A stretch of DNA of 64,000 bases from contig NZ_QTJP01000001.1 in NCBI RefSeq assembly GCF_003391115.1, positions 2,108,001 to 2,172,000 on the forward strand, read 5' to 3'. Positions 61,857 to 64,000 of the stretch are shown here, piece after piece. The position numbers were made by a program, and so were the translations under genes. The first letter of the stretch is position 1. Every line of letters begins with the position of its first letter. Below the pieces are notes generated by a model. It did not search any database, was not told the origin of the DNA, and was given only the letters and a program-made list of their open reading frames with translations. The stretch is from Sphingomonas crusticola (lineage in GTDB: Bacteria; Pseudomonadota; Alphaproteobacteria; Sphingomonadales; Sphingomonadaceae).

Positions 61857-61882
61857 GTTCAACCCCCCGCCAATCCTATCGA

Positions 61883-62062
61883 TCAGTTGCTGACCGGCAG
61901 GATCTCACGACCGTTATAATGTCCGCAATGATCGCACAGATTGTGGGGCTTCTTGAGCTCGCCGCAATTCGGGCAATCCTGGAACGAAGCGACCGTCAGC
62001 GCATGATGGCTGCGGCGCATGTTCCGCTTGGACGGCGAGGTTTTTCTTTTTGGGACTGCCAT
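61883..62062 (-). CDS. rpmF: 50S ribosomal protein L32
   Basis: 59-residue large-subunit ribosomal protein. It starts [20 protein letters not shown], the family signature. The zinc-binding cysteines are CPNCGE and CDHCG. The gene is complete. It heads the rpmF-plsX-fabH run; in many bacteria a DUF177 gene precedes it, but the gap up to 62250 shows none here. Confidence 0.97.
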   Translation of the reverse strand: MAVPKRKTSPSKRNMRRSHHALTVASFQDCPNCGELKKPHNLCDHCGHYNGREILPVSN

Positions 62063-62250
62063 CTCGGCACCTATTCCAATTTGTAGACGATGAGTCTGTA
62101 AAAACGATAGGACGCGCTTCGCCGATGGCCATTGCGGCTTTGGAGCCGCGGGCCTCCGGCTGGGCGCGTCGCGAAGGCGCTGCCCTATAGCGATTTCGGC
62201 TCGCGTTGCAAGGCCGGCTTGGGCATGAAGGCCGCAGGGGAGAAGCCGCC

Positions 62251-62658
62251 ATGCATATCGCAGCCGTACCAACCGTCACCTTGATCTTCGCCGCAGCGCT
62301 CGGGCTGCTCAATGTCTGGCTCGGCGTGCGTGTGTCGCGAGGCCGGATGACGCACAAGGTGCTGATCGGCCATGGCGACATCCCGGCGATGGAAGCGCGG
62401 ATGCGCGCCCACGCCAATTTCAACGAATATGTGCCGATCGCGCTGATCCTGATGCTTCTGATCGAGCTGAATGTCGGCGCGTCGCGCTGGCTCTGGGGTC
62501 TGGGCGCATTGTTGGTGGTGGCGCGGGTGATCCATCCGCTCGGCATGGACCGGCCGACGCCCAACGCATTGCGCGCTGCGGGTGCGTTCGTGACCTGGGG
62601 GGTTTTGCTCGCGCTGGTCGTATGGGCGGTGTTGCTGGCTTACGGGATCCGGCTCTAA
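62251..62658 (+). CDS. MAPEG-family membrane protein
   Basis: 135-residue inner-membrane protein with four predicted segments, of the MAPEG family (microsomal glutathione transferase-like). The family region is [25 protein letters not shown], with RAHANFNEY as the signature. A gene for glutathione synthesis is elsewhere in the window, but no direct link is shown. ATG 62251 has GGGGAGAAG upstream. The 3' end overlaps the convergent hydrolase gene by four bases. Confidence 0.9.
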   Translation: MHIAAVPTVTLIFAAALGLLNVWLGVRVSRGRMTHKVLIGHGDIPAMEARMRAHANFNEYVPIALILMLLIELNVGASRWLWGLGALLVVARVIHPLGMDRPTPNALRAAGAFVTWGVLLALVVWAVLLAYGIRL

Positions 62659-63320
62659 CCCCGCGCGAGCACGGAATCGCCCACGAACGGGTTGCTGCGC
62701 CGTTCGTGGCCAAAGCTCGACATCGCGCCATGGCCGCAGATGAAGGCGGTATCGTCGCCGAGCGGCCATAGCTTGCCGGTGATCGACGCGATCAGATCGG
62801 CATGGTTGCCGCGCGGGAAATCGGTGCGGCCGATGGAGCCCTGAAAGAGCACGTCCCCCACTTGCGCCAGCTTGGAAGGCGCGTGATGGAAGATGACATG
62901 CCCAGGCGTGTGGCCGGGGCAATGATAGACGTCGAAGACGAGCTCACCGACCGTCACCGTGTCGCCGTCGACCAGCCAGCGGTCGGGCTCGAATGGCATC
63001 GCATCGATCCCGAACCGCGGACCGTCCTCCTTCAGCCCCGCAATCCAGAAGCGGTCGTCCTCGTGCGGCCCCTCGATCGGTACGTCCAGCTCCTTGGCAA
63101 ATGCCGCCGTCCCACCGCAATGGTCGGCATGGCCATGGGTCACCAGCAACTTCTCGATCGTGACGCCGGCCTGGGCGGCGGCCGCCTTGAGGCGCGGCAA
63201 CTCGCCGCCGACGTCGATGAACGCGCCGCGCATCGTGCGGGTACACCAGACGAGCGTGCAATTCTGCTGAAACGGCGTCACCGGGATGATCGCGGCGCGC
63301 AACGGGGGTGAGGAAGCCAT
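62655..63320 (-). CDS. metallo-beta-lactamase-fold hydrolase (glyoxalase II-like)
   Basis: 221-residue zinc hydrolase. The HxHxDH motif is VTHGHADHCGG, further ligands are in YHCPGHTPGHVIF, QVGDVLFQGSIGRTDFPRG and FICGHGAMSSFG. The QNC in FQQNCTLVWC marks the group of YcbL/glyoxalase II-like proteins. At this length it lacks the C-terminal domain of true glyoxalase II, so it may hydrolyse other thioesters. I chose ATG 63320 as the family-typical start; a TTG/ATG about 39 bases up is possible. Confidence 0.9.
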   Translation of the reverse strand: MASSPPLRAAIIPVTPFQQNCTLVWCTRTMRGAFIDVGGELPRLKAAAAQAGVTIEKLLVTHGHADHCGGTAAFAKELDVPIEGPHEDDRFWIAGLKEDGPRFGIDAMPFEPDRWLVDGDTVTVGELVFDVYHCPGHTPGHVIFHHAPSKLAQVGDVLFQGSIGRTDFPRGNHADLIASITGKLWPLGDDTAFICGHGAMSSFGHERRSNPFVGDSVLARG

Positions 63321-63362
63321 CGGCCCAAGATGGCGCGGCACTTCCCCGGCGGCAAGCATGAC

Positions 63363-63387
63363 CGAACCAAATGCGACGCGGGGCGTT
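63363..63387 (+). promoter_or_regulatory. possible EcfG (general stress) promoter of the DUF4142 gene
   Basis: CGAAC at 63363-63367 and CGTT at 63384-63387 are 16 bases apart. The alphaproteobacterial EcfG consensus is GGAAC-N16/17-CGTT, so one base differs. It lies about 45 bases before the ATG of an exported DUF4142 protein, a family often linked to stress. Confidence 0.35.
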
Positions 63388-63430
63388 GGTTGGCCGGCTA
63401 CTTATTGAGCCCAGCAGGAGGGATTATCCT

Positions 63431-63922
63431 ATGTTAATCAAAACCAAAGCCGCACTTGCGGCCGCCGCCGCGATGATGGTTGGCGGTGCCGCGTTGGCGT
63501 CGCCGCCCACGCCGGTTTACGTGATGAAGGCCGGCGCCAGCGATCTTTACGAAAAGACGTCGAGCCAGATCGTGCTCGGCAGCACCCGCAACCCCGACGT
63601 GCGCCGCTTCGCCAACATGATGGTGATGGACCACAGCAAGAGCACCGCAAAGGTGAAGGCAGCGGCACTGCGCTCGGGCGTTCGTCCGAAGCCGCCAATG
63701 CTCGAGCCGGAGCAGCGCCGCATGGTTGCTGATCTGCGCCATGCGCAGGGACGCGATCGCGACCGTCTCTACATCGATCAGCAGAAGCAGGCGCACCAGA
63801 TGGCGCTCGCCCTGCAGCAGGAATATGCGGCGACCGGATCGGCGCCTGCGCTGCGCCGCACGGCGGGCGATATCGTGCCGGTCGTGCGCCATCATATCGA
63901 AATGCTCAACCACATGCGATGA
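63431..63922 (+). CDS. exported DUF4142 protein
   Basis: 163-residue exported protein of the DUF4142 (ferritin-like four-helix) family. The signal peptide ends in AAALASP (MLIKTKAALAAAAAMMVGG region). The family mark FANMMVMDHSKSTAKVKAAA is visible near residue 65, and LYIDQQKQAHQMALALQQEYA and DIVPVVRHHIEMLNHMR form the last helices. CAGGAGGGA lies upstream of ATG 63431. Function is not known; relatives respond to envelope or oxidative stress. Confidence 0.88.
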   Translation: MLIKTKAALAAAAAMMVGGAALASPPTPVYVMKAGASDLYEKTSSQIVLGSTRNPDVRRFANMMVMDHSKSTAKVKAAALRSGVRPKPPMLEPEQRRMVADLRHAQGRDRDRLYIDQQKQAHQMALALQQEYAATGSAPALRRTAGDIVPVVRHHIEMLNHMR

Positions 63923-63928
63923 GCTGCC

Positions 63929-63956
63929 GGCGGGCGCCCTCACCGGGGCGCCCGCC
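63929..63956 (+). terminator. hairpin after the DUF4142 gene, no T-tract
   Basis: A perfect 11-bp stem, GGCGGGCGCCC / GGGCGCCCGCC, with loop TCACCG, seven bases after the stop. Without a T-tract, intrinsic termination is uncertain. Confidence 0.5.
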
Positions 63957-64000
63957 ACATTGCGGCGGCGCACGCGAGCGGGCACAGCGCCGTCATGAGC

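Overview
The window is 64 kb of compact, GC-rich bacterial chromosome, about two thirds G+C by eye. Gene content points to an alphaproteobacterium of the Sphingomonadaceae, close to Sphingomonas. Supporting signs are the rpmF-plsX-fabH-ihfA-merR block, the rnd-lptC-lptA-lptB-rpoN block, a TorF-type porin, a large TonB-dependent receptor, a plant/proteobacterial-type glutamate-cysteine ligase, and the intergenic palindromes typical of this family. I found 58 protein-coding genes. I saw no rRNA, tRNA, CRISPR array, insertion sequence, prophage or plasmid gene. Most of the window is core housekeeping DNA and not an accessory island.

Layout. 0-8.4 kb: HerA-like ATPase, a parS-like palindrome, 2OG-Fe(II) oxygenase, two small exported proteins, queF, an unusual methyltransferase flanked by two similar beta-rich domains, and an Fe-S photolyase followed directly by a cystathionine beta-lyase. 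8.4-12.3 kb: TorF porin and OmpA protein, each with a strong terminator, then thpR and a Bax-inhibitor-1 membrane protein. 12.3-17.3 kb: rsmE-gshA and a dienelactone-hydrolase-like gene without its nucleophile, an EF-hand protein, ubiA, and azoR divergent from an HxlR regulator. 17.8-21.5 kb: pmbA, an inositol-monophosphatase-family enzyme, a CoA-binding protein and Mrp.

21.6-30.8 kb looks like a carbohydrate-use locus. It holds a secreted esterase, a 1013-residue exported beta-helix plus propeller protein, a short LuxR protein, a FadR-type GntR regulator, gluconokinase and a TonB-dependent receptor. 30.8-36 kb: aroQ, ppc and a MASE1-PAS-GGDEF diguanylate cyclase. 35.9-41.8 kb: a tripartite RND efflux operon (adaptor, pump, outer-membrane channel), divergent from a hybrid histidine kinase at 42-45 kb. 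45-48.7 kb: DUF885 metallopeptidase-like protein, threonine-aldolase-like enzyme and a DMT exporter.

48.7-53 kb is a valine-degradation run (acyl-CoA dehydrogenase, 3-hydroxyisobutyryl-CoA hydrolase, enoyl-CoA hydratase, 3-hydroxyisobutyrate dehydrogenase). Palindromic repeats lie in the gaps after each of its genes. 53-57.3 kb: rpoN, lptB, lptA, lptC and an RNase-D-like exonuclease on the minus strand. 57.5-64 kb: a double cold-shock-domain protein with a glycine-rich N-terminus, an exported thioredoxin-like protein, the merR-ihfA-fabH-plsX-rpmF block, a MAPEG protein, a metallo-beta-lactamase-fold hydrolase and a DUF4142 exported protein.

Nothing here is clearly a new defence or mobile system. 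The best leads are the parS-like site at 1737-1752, the methyltransferase between paired GPY domains (4191-5567), the exported beta-helix/propeller protein in its sugar locus, and the pseudo-hydrolase at 12354-12926. All functions are assigned by reading protein motifs; no database search was run.
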